This document shows, in pieces, positions 35,050 to 44,530 of a stretch of DNA of 64,000 nt. The translations under genes and the position numbers were made by a program. Each line of letters begins with the position of its first letter. The first letter of the stretch is position 1. Under the pieces are notes generated by a model. It was not told where the DNA came from. It searched no databases and saw only the letters and a program-made list of their open reading frames with translations. Source of the DNA: J054 sp965223095 (GTDB lineage: Bacteria; Pseudomonadota; Gammaproteobacteria; Steroidobacterales; GCA-2729495); contig OZ244979.1 in NCBI GenBank assembly GCA_965223095.1, forward strand, positions 3,224,001-3,288,000, given 5' to 3'.

Positions 35050-35133
35050 CGCAAGTCGCAAGCACCATCGCGCCCGAGACACGAGCCGCTGAGGCGCGAA
35101 AAATTTTTTGCCTCAGCCAAAAAACTGAGTGGA

Positions 35134-36351
35134 TCAACGGTCTGATCCCTTCGCTGGTTTTGGGGCAACAACGCGCTCCAGAATAACGTTCTCTAGCACG
35201 CGAAGGTAGTTACCGCCCAAAATTTTCTCTATGTCGCTACCATTGTATCCGAGTTTTTGTAACTCTTGTGTAATGAGCGGCAATCCTGCTATATCGATAA
35301 TCAAGGAATAGTCACCATCAAAATCGGAGCCCAAACCTACATACTCAGGCCCCACGAGTTTTACGACATAGTCGATACTTTCCACGATTGACGACACGTC
35401 ATCGCCGCATTGACCTTCAGAATAAAGAGATACACCAATCAAACCACCGTTCGCCGCGATCCGCCGGATATTTCTGTCGGAAACATTGCGATCTGACTCG
35501 CAAATTCCACGTATGCCGCCGTGCGAGAAAACCATTGGCGCGTCAGAAAACGCCAATACATCATCAACCAGCTTTTCTGATGCATGGGCCAAATCCAAAA
35601 CAACGCCTCGTTCTGTGGCAATTGCAACGATCTCGCGTCCAAAATCAGTGATCCCGTACCTATCCCACCCTCCTGAACTGCCTCCTGCTTCATTGTCGAA
35701 ATGATGCGTGAGGCTGATCATTCGCACACCGTAATCAATTAAAGTGTCGAAATTATTTATATCTCCATCGAGAATATGAGCACCCTCGACTGCGGACACT
35801 ATCGCTAATACTCGTTCACCCCGCTCCTTTCTATCGCGAAGACTCTTCACATCCTCCTTAGTCTCTATTAGAAACATATAGTCAGAATTTTTTTCGACAA
35901 TTTCTTTCAGAAAAGAAAGCATGTAGAGGCCGCGCTCATACTTAGAAACCCAGGTACGCGGCGGCCAACCCATGAAAATGGTACTGGGGGTAATCGCGTC
36001 AAAACCTCTGATCGCGCCACGTTCAAAGACCTTATAAAACATGGGCAGTTCCGTCGGCATCGCCATAGTCAGTAGATTTGCACCACCCAACTGAATTCGA
36101 TCGGCACTAATGTGTCCAATAGCGTGCTCTATACCAAAATCCAAGCCAAATGCAATGGAATCTGCATGCATATCGGCAACGATTAATGAACGATGTAGAC
36201 GAAGAGCGTTTTCGTCGTAGGCATATGGGGATGGAATGCTGGCATTGAAAAATATGTTGGGCATATAGCGACCAAAAACACCAACGCCGCTAAACACAAG
36301 AATGGATACGACAACGGCGGTCAAAAGGATAATTCTTGAGCGCTTATTCAT
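35134..36351 (-). CDS. membrane dipeptidase (peptidase family M19)
   Basis: 405 residues. A single N-terminal membrane anchor (residues ~8-26) is followed by the M19 fold. The binuclear-zinc motifs are His62 and Asp64 (DMHADS), a bridging Glu in SAVEGAH, a His in SLTHHFDN and another in VFSHGG, plus the terminal LGSDFDG. It would cut dipeptides, or related amides, in the periplasm. The anchor makes it bound to the membrane. Confidence 0.92.
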   Translation of the reverse strand: MNKRSRIILLTAVVVSILVFSGVGVFGRYMPNIFFNASIPSPYAYDENALRLHRSLIVADMHADSIAFGLDFGIEHAIGHISADRIQLGGANLLTMAMPTELPMFYKVFERGAIRGFDAITPSTIFMGWPPRTWVSKYERGLYMLSFLKEIVEKNSDYMFLIETKEDVKSLRDRKERGERVLAIVSAVEGAHILDGDINNFDTLIDYGVRMISLTHHFDNEAGGSSGGWDRYGITDFGREIVAIATERGVVLDLAHASEKLVDDVLAFSDAPMVFSHGGIRGICESDRNVSDRNIRRIAANGGLIGVSLYSEGQCGDDVSSIVESIDYVVKLVGPEYVGLGSDFDGDYSLIIDIAGLPLITQELQKLGYNGSDIEKILGGNYLRVLENVILERVVAPKPAKGSDR

Positions 36352-36481
36352 TTCCGTAAATTCAGCCTGTGCATAGCCCCAAAACGCCTAGCACAGCGAA
36401 TGGCAAAATTGGCGTGACCTGTAAACGGAAAGCGTGACACTTTTGACAGTCCGTTGCTGCTACCTGTTAGGCATGTCGCCT

Positions 36482-36826
36482 TCAAAGTTGCCAGAAGCCA
36501 TGATCAACGGCTCCATTGATGTAAATAGCAAATATTCCCTTACCGGGAATTTCTAGCGGAGGAACTGCAATTTCAGCCCCTTGAGCTTGAACAGCACTTA
36601 TGGCTTTTTCTATATCTTCAACTAGCCAATATGGGCGCACTACAGGTTCTTCTGTCTCTCGCAGAGGCGCACGCACGCCGACAATACTACCATCAGCCAA
36701 AGTACATGTTCTTGCCCCACCGAGAAGCTCATCCGCTTCAACAAATTGAACATTATGAGCAACTTCGTATGTGGCGCATACCGAATCAACATCTGGAGAA
36801 ACAATTTCTAAATAATGTACTTTCAT
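36482..36826 (-). CDS. VOC-family protein (glyoxalase fold)
   Basis: 114 residues from ATG 36826; a longer frame to 37003 has no sensible extra domain. KVHYLEIVSPDVDSVCATYE and a DIEKAISAVQAQGAEI segment fit one VOC module. It is likely a dimeric metal-binding or ligand-binding protein. The role is unknown. Confidence 0.78.
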   Translation of the reverse strand: MKVHYLEIVSPDVDSVCATYEVAHNVQFVEADELLGGARTCTLADGSIVGVRAPLRETEEPVVRPYWLVEDIEKAISAVQAQGAEIAVPPLEIPGKGIFAIYINGAVDHGFWQL

Positions 36827-37165
36827 GATTTTTACTCGCTCTCTGGATGCCCAACAGCTGATGCTTGACCCGACTCTTGATCGCCGCTTCTGTTGTTTTA
36901 TCATAGGAGTTCTAGTCTTTAACTTCACCCCAGTCAAAAACTTATCTGACCTTATGTTTTCCGCGACACAAAAATAGCACGCCGCAGTCATGCGACGGAT
37001 CATGATCTAGCCCGATGATTGCTTGGCAAAGGTGCATAATCATCGGCAATATCATGAGAGATGCCGATTGACCGAGTAGAACCCTATTTTCATGATACTA
37101 GTCAGCATGAAGGTCTATGCGACGTCAGTCCCCGATTCCCTCGCCTGCTAACAGCGACCATGTAT
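36827..37165. other. intergenic stretch without recognised gene
   Basis: About 340 bases between minus-strand genes. No terminator or gene is evident. It should hold the end of the biotin transcript and the promoter of the VOC gene. Confidence 0.45.
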
Positions 37166-38434
37166 CTAACGCTTGCCTGCCGCGACTGCTAAAGAAATCG
37201 CCTGAGTAAGCTGGCTCAACTCACTGTCCTTGATGCAATACGGCGGCATCAAATAAACCAAACGATCAAAGGGGCGAATCCACACGCCCGCCGCAACAAA
37301 TCGTTTTTGCAGCTCGGCGACATTCACTGGGCGGTGGAGTTCGATCACGCCGATGGCGCCCAAGACCCGCACGTCGGCGATGCCGGGTTGATCTCGATAC
37401 ACGGCAAGCTCCGCGTTTAGTTGCTGTTCTATCGACGACACTTGCGCTTGCCAGTTCTCTTCAAACAGCAGATCAATGCTGCGGTTCGCCACTGCGCAAG
37501 CCAAAGGATTCGCCATGAAAGTGGGGCCGTGCATGAGTACGCCGCCGTCGGCCGAGATGCCCTGCGCCACGCGTTCGGTCGTTAGAGTGGCGGCCAATGT
37601 CATATAGCCACCCGTTAAGGCTTTCCCCAAGCAAAGAATGTCTGGCGTAACCTGAGCGTGCTCCAGGGCAAACAGTTTTCCGCTGCGGCCAAATCCCGTC
37701 GCGATTTCATCGAAAATCAATAACACATCGTGCCGGCGGCAGAGTTCGGCCACGGCGGCCAGATACTCCGCGCTATAAAACCACATGCCTCCGGCGCCTT
37801 GCACGATGGGCTCGAGAATCACGGCCGCGACTTCATGACTGTGTGCAGACAAGAGTTCGGCAATACTCGCAAGATCCTCAGCCTGCAGCGCCTCGCCAAA
37901 GCGGCTGCGCGGCCGATCGGCAAATAAATGCTGCGGCAGCACGGCGCTAAATTTGCCGTGCATACCGGTTACCGGGTCGCAAACGGCCATGGCTCCGAAG
38001 GTGTCGCCGTGGTAACCGCCACGTATGGTGAGCAACTTGTGTTTTTCTGGCCGGGCTTGTGCCACCCAGTACTGCAGTGCCATCTTGATGGCGACTTCGA
38101 CGGCTACGGAGCCCGAATCGGCAAAGAATATTTTTTCTAATTCCGGCGGCGTCAACTTCAGCAAACGCTCCGCCAGGGCAACCGCCGGTGCATGCGTGAG
38201 CCCGCCGAACATCACATGTGACATGTTGGCGAGTTGTTCGGTGACGGCCTGATTGAGCGCGGGATGGTTATAACCATGAATGGCGCACCACCACGATGAC
38301 ATGCCGTCAATGAGTTCCCGGCCATCGGCTAACTGCAATTTCACTCCCGTCGCGGAGGCGACCGGATAGGCGGGCAACGGATCCGTCATGGAGGTATAGG
38401 GATGCCAAATATGTCGGCGGTCAAATTCGATCAT
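37166..38434 (-). CDS. bioA: adenosylmethionine-8-amino-7-oxononanoate aminotransferase
   Basis: 422 residues from ATG 38434, which overlaps the bioD stop (TGATG); a longer frame to 38527 only re-reads bioD. HIWHPYTSM near the start, GMSSWWCAIHGYNHP, LIFDEIATGFGRSG and LCLGKALTGGYMTLAAT (PLP lysine) are typical BioA motifs. It converts KAPA to DAPA with SAM as amino donor. Last gene of bioF-bioD-bioA. Confidence 0.96.
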   Translation of the reverse strand: MIEFDRRHIWHPYTSMTDPLPAYPVASATGVKLQLADGRELIDGMSSWWCAIHGYNHPALNQAVTEQLANMSHVMFGGLTHAPAVALAERLLKLTPPELEKIFFADSGSVAVEVAIKMALQYWVAQARPEKHKLLTIRGGYHGDTFGAMAVCDPVTGMHGKFSAVLPQHLFADRPRSRFGEALQAEDLASIAELLSAHSHEVAAVILEPIVQGAGGMWFYSAEYLAAVAELCRRHDVLLIFDEIATGFGRSGKLFALEHAQVTPDILCLGKALTGGYMTLAATLTTERVAQGISADGGVLMHGPTFMANPLACAVANRSIDLLFEENWQAQVSSIEQQLNAELAVYRDQPGIADVRVLGAIGVIELHRPVNVAELQKRFVAAGVWIRPFDRLVYLMPPYCIKDSELSQLTQAISLAVAAGKR

Positions 38435-39129
38435 CAAACCGGTGCCATGAGTGCATCGATGTCCAAATAACGCATGGCGTCCTTGGCATCGGGCGTTGGC
38501 CCAAGCTGCGGAATAACCCCCAAGCATGGCGCCGGCAAGCGCGCGCGCAAGCTGGCTAGGTTTTCATCACCGCGCTCCATGGCTGCGCGACGACAAGCAA
38601 CCCACCCGACCAAGCTTAAGCCTTGGGCCTGAATGGCAGCCGCCGTTAATAATGAGTGATTGATGCAGCCTAAACGCAGTCCCACCACTAACAGAACTGG
38701 GCTGCGCAGGGCGATGGCGAGGTCGGCCAAAGTCTCACGCGCGTTCAGTGGCACTTGCCAACCGCCGGCGCCTTCAAGCACGGCAAAGTCGGGCGAGTGC
38801 TCAGTGATCAATCTCCGGCAGTGTGCCGCGAGTTCAGCAACATCGGTTTGGATACCCTCCTCTGCCATGGCGATATGCGGTGCTATGGCGGCGCGTAAGG
38901 CAATTGGATTGACGTCCTTGTAATCCAGGCCGATGGTCGCGGCATCGCGCAAGGCCACGGCATCGGCGTTTTGCCATCCGCCCTCGCGCAGCTCACCACC
39001 CGCGGCTACGGGTTTTAGACCTAAACTGCGCAGTTGCCGTTCGCGCGCTGCTTGTAACAGCGCCGTGGCGACCAAAGTCTTACCCACGCCGGTATCCGTG
39101 CCGGTCACGAAGTAAGCCGGCGGACTCAC
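38434..39129 (-). CDS. bioD: dethiobiotin synthase
   Basis: 231 residues from GTG 39129, which overlaps the bioF stop (GTGA). TGTDTGVGKTLVATAL is the P-loop, GLKPVAAGG and LEGAGGWQVPLN are the conserved substrate and Mg sites. It closes the ureido ring of dethiobiotin with ATP and CO2. Stop overlaps the bioA start. Confidence 0.95.
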   Translation of the reverse strand: MSPPAYFVTGTDTGVGKTLVATALLQAARERQLRSLGLKPVAAGGELREGGWQNADAVALRDAATIGLDYKDVNPIALRAAIAPHIAMAEEGIQTDVAELAAHCRRLITEHSPDFAVLEGAGGWQVPLNARETLADLAIALRSPVLLVVGLRLGCINHSLLTAAAIQAQGLSLVGWVACRRAAMERGDENLASLRARLPAPCLGVIPQLGPTPDAKDAMRYLDIDALMAPV

Positions 39130-40310
39130 GCCGTGATCTCCAGCTCAGTAAGCGCCGCCGCTAATGCGGCCAGCAGTTGATCCACATCCTGCGGCGTGTG
39201 CGCCGCCGTGAGGGTAATGCGCAAGCGTGCGGTACCCTTCGGCACGGTCGGCGGGCGAATCGCAGCCACTAAAATACCTTTGTCTTCCAAGGATTGGCTC
39301 AGCGCTAGCGCCCGTTGTGGGGCACCGATGATTAGCGGCTGAATGGGCGTATTGGATGGCAATAGATCGACGGCGAGCGATTCAGCCGCTTGACGAAACC
39401 GAGTAATCAGGCCGGCCACATGCTCTCGTCGCCACGCCTCTTCCTGTACCAGAGCTAAACTCCGCAACGTTGCCGCCGCCATCGCGGGCGGCAAAGCAGT
39501 GGTAAAAATATAATTCCGCGACCGCTGCACCAGGGTATCGATCAGTTCTTCATCGCCCGCCACAAAGGCACCGAAACAACCCAGGGCTTTACCCAGGGTC
39601 GCCATCAGTATCGGCACATCCTGGGTCGAATACCGGCTAGGATCCACCAGACCACATCCACTCTGGCCCTGCACGCCAAACCCGTGGGCATCATCCACCA
39701 TCAGCCAAGCTTGTTCTGCCTGGGTAACCGCGACCAAATCTTCCAACGGACAAAGGTCGCCGTCCATGCTGAAAGTGCCGTCGGTGACCACCAGTTTTCG
39801 CTGGGCCGATACTTCTGCAGCCGCAAGCTTGCGGCCGAGATCGGCGGCATCGGCATGCCGATACCAATAGAACTTCGCCCGGCTAATCCAGCCACCGTCC
39901 AACAAGGAGGCATGATTCAAGCGGTCTTGATACACCGCATCATCGCGCCCCAACAGCGCGTTGATCACACCGAGATTAGCGGCATATCCGTTGGCGAAGA
40001 GTAAGGCTTTGGGCCGCCCCACGAATTCGGCCAGGGCTGCCTCCAACTCATGATGAATCCCAGCGTGACCGCACACCAGATGCGAGGCACCGGAGCCCAC
40101 GCCCCAGCGATCGATGCCGTCTTTAAATGCCGCACGCACCCGCGAATCGCTGGCCAGTCCCAGGTAGTCATTGCTACAAAAATTTATCAGGGCGCGGCCG
40201 TCGATCTTGACCAAGCGACCCTGGGGCGACTCCAAAACTCGCCGTTGGCGGTACATTCCCTCGTCGCGAAGGACCTCTAAGTGCCGCGATAATTGATCGA
40301 ATCCGGACAT
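39126..40310 (-). CDS. bioF: 8-amino-7-oxononanoate synthase
   Basis: 394 residues from ATG 40310. NFCSNDYLGLASDSRV, GSGASHLVCGH, VTDGTFSMDGDLCPL and MATLGKALGCFG (PLP lysine) identify BioF. It condenses a pimeloyl thioester with alanine. First gene of a tightly coupled operon bioF-bioD-bioA; bioB, bioC and bioH are not in the window. No BirA-like operator was recognised in the 40311-40468 divergent region. Confidence 0.96.
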   Translation of the reverse strand: MSGFDQLSRHLEVLRDEGMYRQRRVLESPQGRLVKIDGRALINFCSNDYLGLASDSRVRAAFKDGIDRWGVGSGASHLVCGHAGIHHELEAALAEFVGRPKALLFANGYAANLGVINALLGRDDAVYQDRLNHASLLDGGWISRAKFYWYRHADAADLGRKLAAAEVSAQRKLVVTDGTFSMDGDLCPLEDLVAVTQAEQAWLMVDDAHGFGVQGQSGCGLVDPSRYSTQDVPILMATLGKALGCFGAFVAGDEELIDTLVQRSRNYIFTTALPPAMAAATLRSLALVQEEAWRREHVAGLITRFRQAAESLAVDLLPSNTPIQPLIIGAPQRALALSQSLEDKGILVAAIRPPTVPKGTARLRITLTAAHTPQDVDQLLAALAAALTELEITA

Positions 40311-40468
40311 ACAGAATGCTTAGCAGATTAAAAGAGCTCAGACGGCCAGTTTAACCGTATCCGGGCCAGGCCTACCGCCAGATGGTAGCCCCCTGCCCGG
40401 CGGCTGCGCATCACTGGATTTCAAGCCTAAGCTAAAGACAAATCTTAAAGGCATTAGGACCTAAGCGC

Positions 40469-41320
40469 ATGCAGCAGTGGCAAATCGGTGGCGTCAAGAT
40501 CACCCGGATCATCGAGACGGAAGACACCTCCATGAGCGCAGCGTATATGGTACCCGAGGCCACGCCGGAAAATTTGCAACCGATCAAGTGGCTGCAGCCA
40601 CATTTCGTCAATGATCAAGGCGAACTCATTTCAAGCATTTTCTGTCTGCTGGTGGAAAGTCAGGGCAAGAAGCTAGTCGTTGATACTTGCCTAGGTAACG
40701 ACAAACCTCGGGCCGTGCCGAACTGGAACCAGCGTCAAGGTCGTTTCTTGGAGGAAATCGCGGCCGCCGGCTTCCCGCGCGAGTCAGTGGACTACGTGGT
40801 CTGCACGCATCTGCATCCCGACCATGTGGGTTGGAACACCATGCTGGTGAATGACGTGTGGGTCCCCACCTTCCCCGCAGCTCGATATCTGTTCAGCGCC
40901 AAAGATTGGGAATGGCTGGATGCCGCTCCGCTCACACCCTTGGGCGACTACTGCGGCGATTCGGTTAGACCCATCATTGATGCCGGTCTGGCGGACTTGA
41001 TCACACCGGACCACCACATCACGGAAGAAGTTTGGCTGCAGTCAACACCGGGCCATTCGCCAGGACATGTCAGCGTGCAAATTGAATCGGCTGGCAAACG
41101 GGCCGTGGTGACGGGTGACATGATTCACCATCCTTGCCAAATTGCCCGGCCCAAGTGGTGCAGCCCCTTCGACTTTGACAGCAATCGCGCACTGGGTACC
41201 CGCAAGCAGTTCATCAGCACTTGCAAGGACGAAGAAATACTGGTCATCGGCTCGCACTTCGCAACACCGTCCGCCGGCTACATCGTGACGGATGGAAAAA
41301 CCTATCGGCTAAAAACATAG
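40469..41320 (+). CDS. MBL-fold metallo-hydrolase
   Basis: 283 residues from ATG 40469. The zinc motif CTHLHPDHVG (His114, His116, Asp118, His119) and later TPGHSPGHVSV and VVTGDMIHHP show a complete binuclear site. The fold resembles lactonases such as the quorum-quenching AHL hydrolases, but the substrate is not known. It diverges from bioF and is followed after 110 bases by the luciferase-like gene. Confidence 0.9.
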   Translation: MQQWQIGGVKITRIIETEDTSMSAAYMVPEATPENLQPIKWLQPHFVNDQGELISSIFCLLVESQGKKLVVDTCLGNDKPRAVPNWNQRQGRFLEEIAAAGFPRESVDYVVCTHLHPDHVGWNTMLVNDVWVPTFPAARYLFSAKDWEWLDAAPLTPLGDYCGDSVRPIIDAGLADLITPDHHITEEVWLQSTPGHSPGHVSVQIESAGKRAVVTGDMIHHPCQIARPKWCSPFDFDSNRALGTRKQFISTCKDEEILVIGSHFATPSAGYIVTDGKTYRLKT

Positions 41321-41430
41321 GTGTATCGTCGCCGTAAGTAGAATCCCTTACCAGCCAGCTGCGGCCAGCACAGGCTTGCATGTTAGTTTGAGAAAACAGA
41401 AACCTAGTAACAACGATACGGAGACTCGCC

Positions 41431-42441
41431 GTGGAACTCGACCTCATCTTAGAACCAGACTTGCGCCCCGCGGAGATTGTTGAGTTAGGACAACTGGCCG
41501 AACGCTACGGCTTTCGAACCCTATGGATACAAAACTACGCGCGCGCTCGAGACGTGTTTATGAGCGCCATTCCCTTGGCCATGCAAACCAAAAAACTGCG
41601 TACGGGTATCGTGGTGGTTAGCCCTTATGAAATGCATCCGCTAAAAATCGCCAATGCAATTCTGACCCTGGCCGAGTACGCCGATGGGCGCGCAGATATT
41701 GTCGTGGGCGCCGGGGGTGAATGGAATGGCGTCATGGGCCAAGGCTATGGCAAGCGTGTTAGCACTGCACGTGAGGCTTTAGAAATTGTTAGCAAGGCCC
41801 TGCGCGGCGAATCTTTCAGTTATGAAGGCGATATATTTAAAGCCTACGGTTTCGCCACCCCCTGGTTCAAAGGCAAGCCGCCATTTCTTTACAGCGGCGC
41901 CAGTGGCCCGAAGTTGTTGCAATTATCCGCCAGCCACGCCGAGGGCGTGATGATGAGTGATGTGCACATCCCTATGTTCCCTAACCATCTACCGGGGTTG
42001 CTGAAGGCACTTGAAAATCGTGATGCCAACGCACCGCAATTCCGTATCAACAATTTTGTCGCCTGGCATGTCAAAGACGACGTCGAGACCTCATATGAAG
42101 AAGCCAGACGCGAGTTGATCATTCGCGGCTGGTTGGAACAAGCCTGGCTTGAACCTTTTTTGACCCCCGAAGAAGCCGAAATTGTCGCCCGGAAGAAGAA
42201 CGCCTATCTCATGGCTTTTAGAGAACGGCACGGCAATATCGAAGGGATTGATCCCGCGATCACGCAAAAACTGGTTGATGGCCTGAGTCTGGCCGGCGAT
42301 ATGAGCAGCATTGACGAGCATGTTGCCAGGCTGCGTGAATTTGCTGAGGCGGGCTTCACTGAAATTGCCTTGCGCATTCATGACGACCCGGCCCATGCGA
42401 TCCGCACCATTGGCGAACGGGTGCTGCCGGCGTTAAGCTAG
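41431..42441 (+). CDS. luciferase-like (LLM class) flavin-dependent oxidoreductase
   Basis: 336 residues from GTG 41431, with ACGGAG upstream. The TIM-barrel pattern LGQLAERYGFRTLWIQNY, GIVVVSPYEMHPLKIA, DIVVGAGGEWNG and SASHAEGVMMSD is that of LLM enzymes that use FMN or F420. The substrate is unknown. It may be co-transcribed with the MBL-fold hydrolase. Confidence 0.85.
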   Translation: MELDLILEPDLRPAEIVELGQLAERYGFRTLWIQNYARARDVFMSAIPLAMQTKKLRTGIVVVSPYEMHPLKIANAILTLAEYADGRADIVVGAGGEWNGVMGQGYGKRVSTAREALEIVSKALRGESFSYEGDIFKAYGFATPWFKGKPPFLYSGASGPKLLQLSASHAEGVMMSDVHIPMFPNHLPGLLKALENRDANAPQFRINNFVAWHVKDDVETSYEEARRELIIRGWLEQAWLEPFLTPEEAEIVARKKNAYLMAFRERHGNIEGIDPAITQKLVDGLSLAGDMSSIDEHVARLREFAEAGFTEIALRIHDDPAHAIRTIGERVLPALS

Positions 42442-42708
42442 CGGCTGGCCACCAGTGCTGTAATCGACACCCGGATTCAGCTGTGCCTAACGCGCAGTGG
42501 ATTTTCAATTAGGTCGCGCTCGCCACGCAGCCGGAAAACATAGAAGCTCAGGTCGGGTTCACAGAATTTGGCGTGCTGATCGGCCATTATTGGCGCTGGA
42601 TGGGTCTTTGGTTACCGCAGCTGCCGCAAGCTGCTAGGCCCTGACGGGAACCCACAATCACTCGACGAGACGATACATCGAGATTGATGCCACCGGCGAC
42701 GCATTGCA

Positions 42709-44406
42709 ATGGGAATGATCAGTAAGCGAAAATTTTACATAAGATGCAGGCCGCTAAGCCTGCTGGCACTGCTGTGTTGTCTAGCGCAACCGGCACTGAC
42801 CGGCGATCATATTCTCTACCATGAGGCCTTGCGTCCCTTGGATCCGCTCGGGGCTCAATCGCAGGCCAGCGAAACCGTCAGCCCACTGAAGCAATTACGC
42901 TTTGATGCCTTTGGGCGGCGATTCGATTTCGAGTTACAAAGCCATGCGGCATTCAATCGTCATCGCAGCTCGCAAAGCTACCGACTAATGCGTGGAACTA
43001 TCCGAGCAATACCTGGCTCCTGGATTAGATTGATGCAAAGCGGTGAAGAATTATCAGGTCTATTTTTTGACGGTCTTGACTGGTATGCCATTGAGCCGCG
43101 CGACAGCACAGCGATTCAACTGCTTCACCCCGGCGCCGCGAATGAAACCGTGAATGTGGTCTACCGGCTCGCTGATGTTCTGATCACCGACCGCCAACTG
43201 CGCGACCACGTTAAACCGATTACGGGTAGTGCCGACGCTGATATCGATGGCAAAGATAGCGTGACGGCGAAGGACGCCGTGACAAGTCTGATCGCTGAGT
43301 TGCAATCGCCCCTAAAACTCATGGCCGCAAGCGCAACACGACGAATTACCGTGGGCATTATCGGTGACTATGAGTTCTATCAAGCCTTCGGTGATGACAG
43401 CGAAGCACAATTGTTGGCCCGCATGAATATCGTTGACGGTATTTTCAGCGATCAGCTTAATCTGGCCATCACCGTCGCGGACATCACCGTGTTCACAACA
43501 GCCGACGATCCCTTCGAAAGCACCAATGCCAGCAGTTTACTCGATGAACTCTCCAGCTACCGGCAAAGTAATCAAACCCAGTTTGGCCTCACTCACTTGC
43601 TCACATACCGAAATCTCGATACCAACACCAGCGGTATCGCGTGGCTAGGCGGTGCCTGCCGTAGCCGCTTTGGCGCCGCGCTTAGCCAACAACTGGGCAC
43701 CAACCTGACCCTGGGCGCTTTAACCGTGGCACATGAAATCGGGCACAATCTCGACGCCCCCCATGACGCCGAAGCAGCGGGACCCGGAGAACCGGCAAAC
43801 CCCTGCGAGTCAACCCCACTGGGATTCTTGATGGCACCGACCATTAGCTCTAGCAATACTTTTTCGCAATGTAGTTTGAGCGAAATGGAAAACTTCCTGG
43901 CCTCACCGACAGCTGCATGCGTCACCGCCGTGGCTGCGGACGGTGTGGAACTGGCCAATGTACCTGCAAACACCCAAGCGAGACCTGACACCGATAGCCT
44001 CTTGGCGTTTGACATCATCAATCCTGGTATTGCGGAAATCAGCGACGTCACATTGCAAGTAGATTTCGAATTGCCACTGACGCTCAGCGACGCTCCGGCA
44101 AGCTGCGTTGCCGGCAACAGCCCGCAGCTGGTTTGCAATTTCGGCAACCTAGCCGGCGGCCAAAGCTTACCCGTCAGTTTGACTTTCATCAGCAGCGAAC
44201 TGGGCAGCAACACCGTGACGTTGATGCTCAGCAACAGCGAAAACAATCAGGTAAGCAACCAAAGCGTCACCGTGACTATCAGTGAGCCGGTCGCGGTTTC
44301 TAGCGGTGGTGGCGGCGGCGGGGGTAGCTTGAGCGGTCTCGCCATTTTTGCTTTGCTATTGGTGCCGGGATGGCGGCGACAAATCAGCCGATCGAAATGT
44401 GGCTAA
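42709..44406 (+). CDS. secreted reprolysin-type (M12B-like) metalloprotease with GlyGly-CTERM tag
   Basis: 565 residues. A signal peptide (residues ~1-32, cleavage near PALTGDH) leads into a propeptide-like region. The zinc site VAHEIGHNLDAPHD (His342, Glu343, His346, His352) and a Met-turn GFLMAP give the metzincin core. Residues ~420-530 form a beta-rich domain. The C-terminus has seven glycines, a hydrophobic helix and a basic end (WRR), which is a GlyGly-CTERM signal processed by rhombosortase after type II secretion. The protein should be surface-attached or released. PEP-CTERM and GlyGly-CTERM proteins thus coexist in this window. Confidence 0.9.
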   Translation: MGMISKRKFYIRCRPLSLLALLCCLAQPALTGDHILYHEALRPLDPLGAQSQASETVSPLKQLRFDAFGRRFDFELQSHAAFNRHRSSQSYRLMRGTIRAIPGSWIRLMQSGEELSGLFFDGLDWYAIEPRDSTAIQLLHPGAANETVNVVYRLADVLITDRQLRDHVKPITGSADADIDGKDSVTAKDAVTSLIAELQSPLKLMAASATRRITVGIIGDYEFYQAFGDDSEAQLLARMNIVDGIFSDQLNLAITVADITVFTTADDPFESTNASSLLDELSSYRQSNQTQFGLTHLLTYRNLDTNTSGIAWLGGACRSRFGAALSQQLGTNLTLGALTVAHEIGHNLDAPHDAEAAGPGEPANPCESTPLGFLMAPTISSSNTFSQCSLSEMENFLASPTAACVTAVAADGVELANVPANTQARPDTDSLLAFDIINPGIAEISDVTLQVDFELPLTLSDAPASCVAGNSPQLVCNFGNLAGGQSLPVSLTFISSELGSNTVTLMLSNSENNQVSNQSVTVTISEPVAVSSGGGGGGGSLSGLAIFALLLVPGWRRQISRSKCG

Positions 44407-44456
44407 GGCCACAAAGCACCACGGTCTAAACGCCGCCTAAAAGCCAAAACCGATTC

Positions 44457-44496
44457 AAAAAAAGGCAAGTGCCTGGGTCAACACGCAGGCACTGCC
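44457..44496 (-). terminator. rho-independent terminator of the PEP-CTERM gene at 44531
   Basis: AGTGCCTG (44468-44475) pairs with CAGGCACT (44485-44492), extended by GGC and GCC. On the minus strand the stem is followed by seven T residues (44463-44457). It is 35 bases past the stop at 44531. The convergent plus-strand metalloprotease may use it too, but lacks a T-run. Confidence 0.8.
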
Positions 44497-44530
44497 GTCC
44501 TTGAAACCTGGGGAGTTGTTAGCGTAACGC

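Noticed and set aside
36827..37003. N-terminal extension of the VOC protein to 37003
   Set aside because: The extra residues lack VOC similarity; the domain begins exactly at ATG 36826.
43593..44246. Minus-strand frame of 217 codons opposite the metalloprotease
   Set aside because: It lies fully inside a well-supported gene and shows no family signature.
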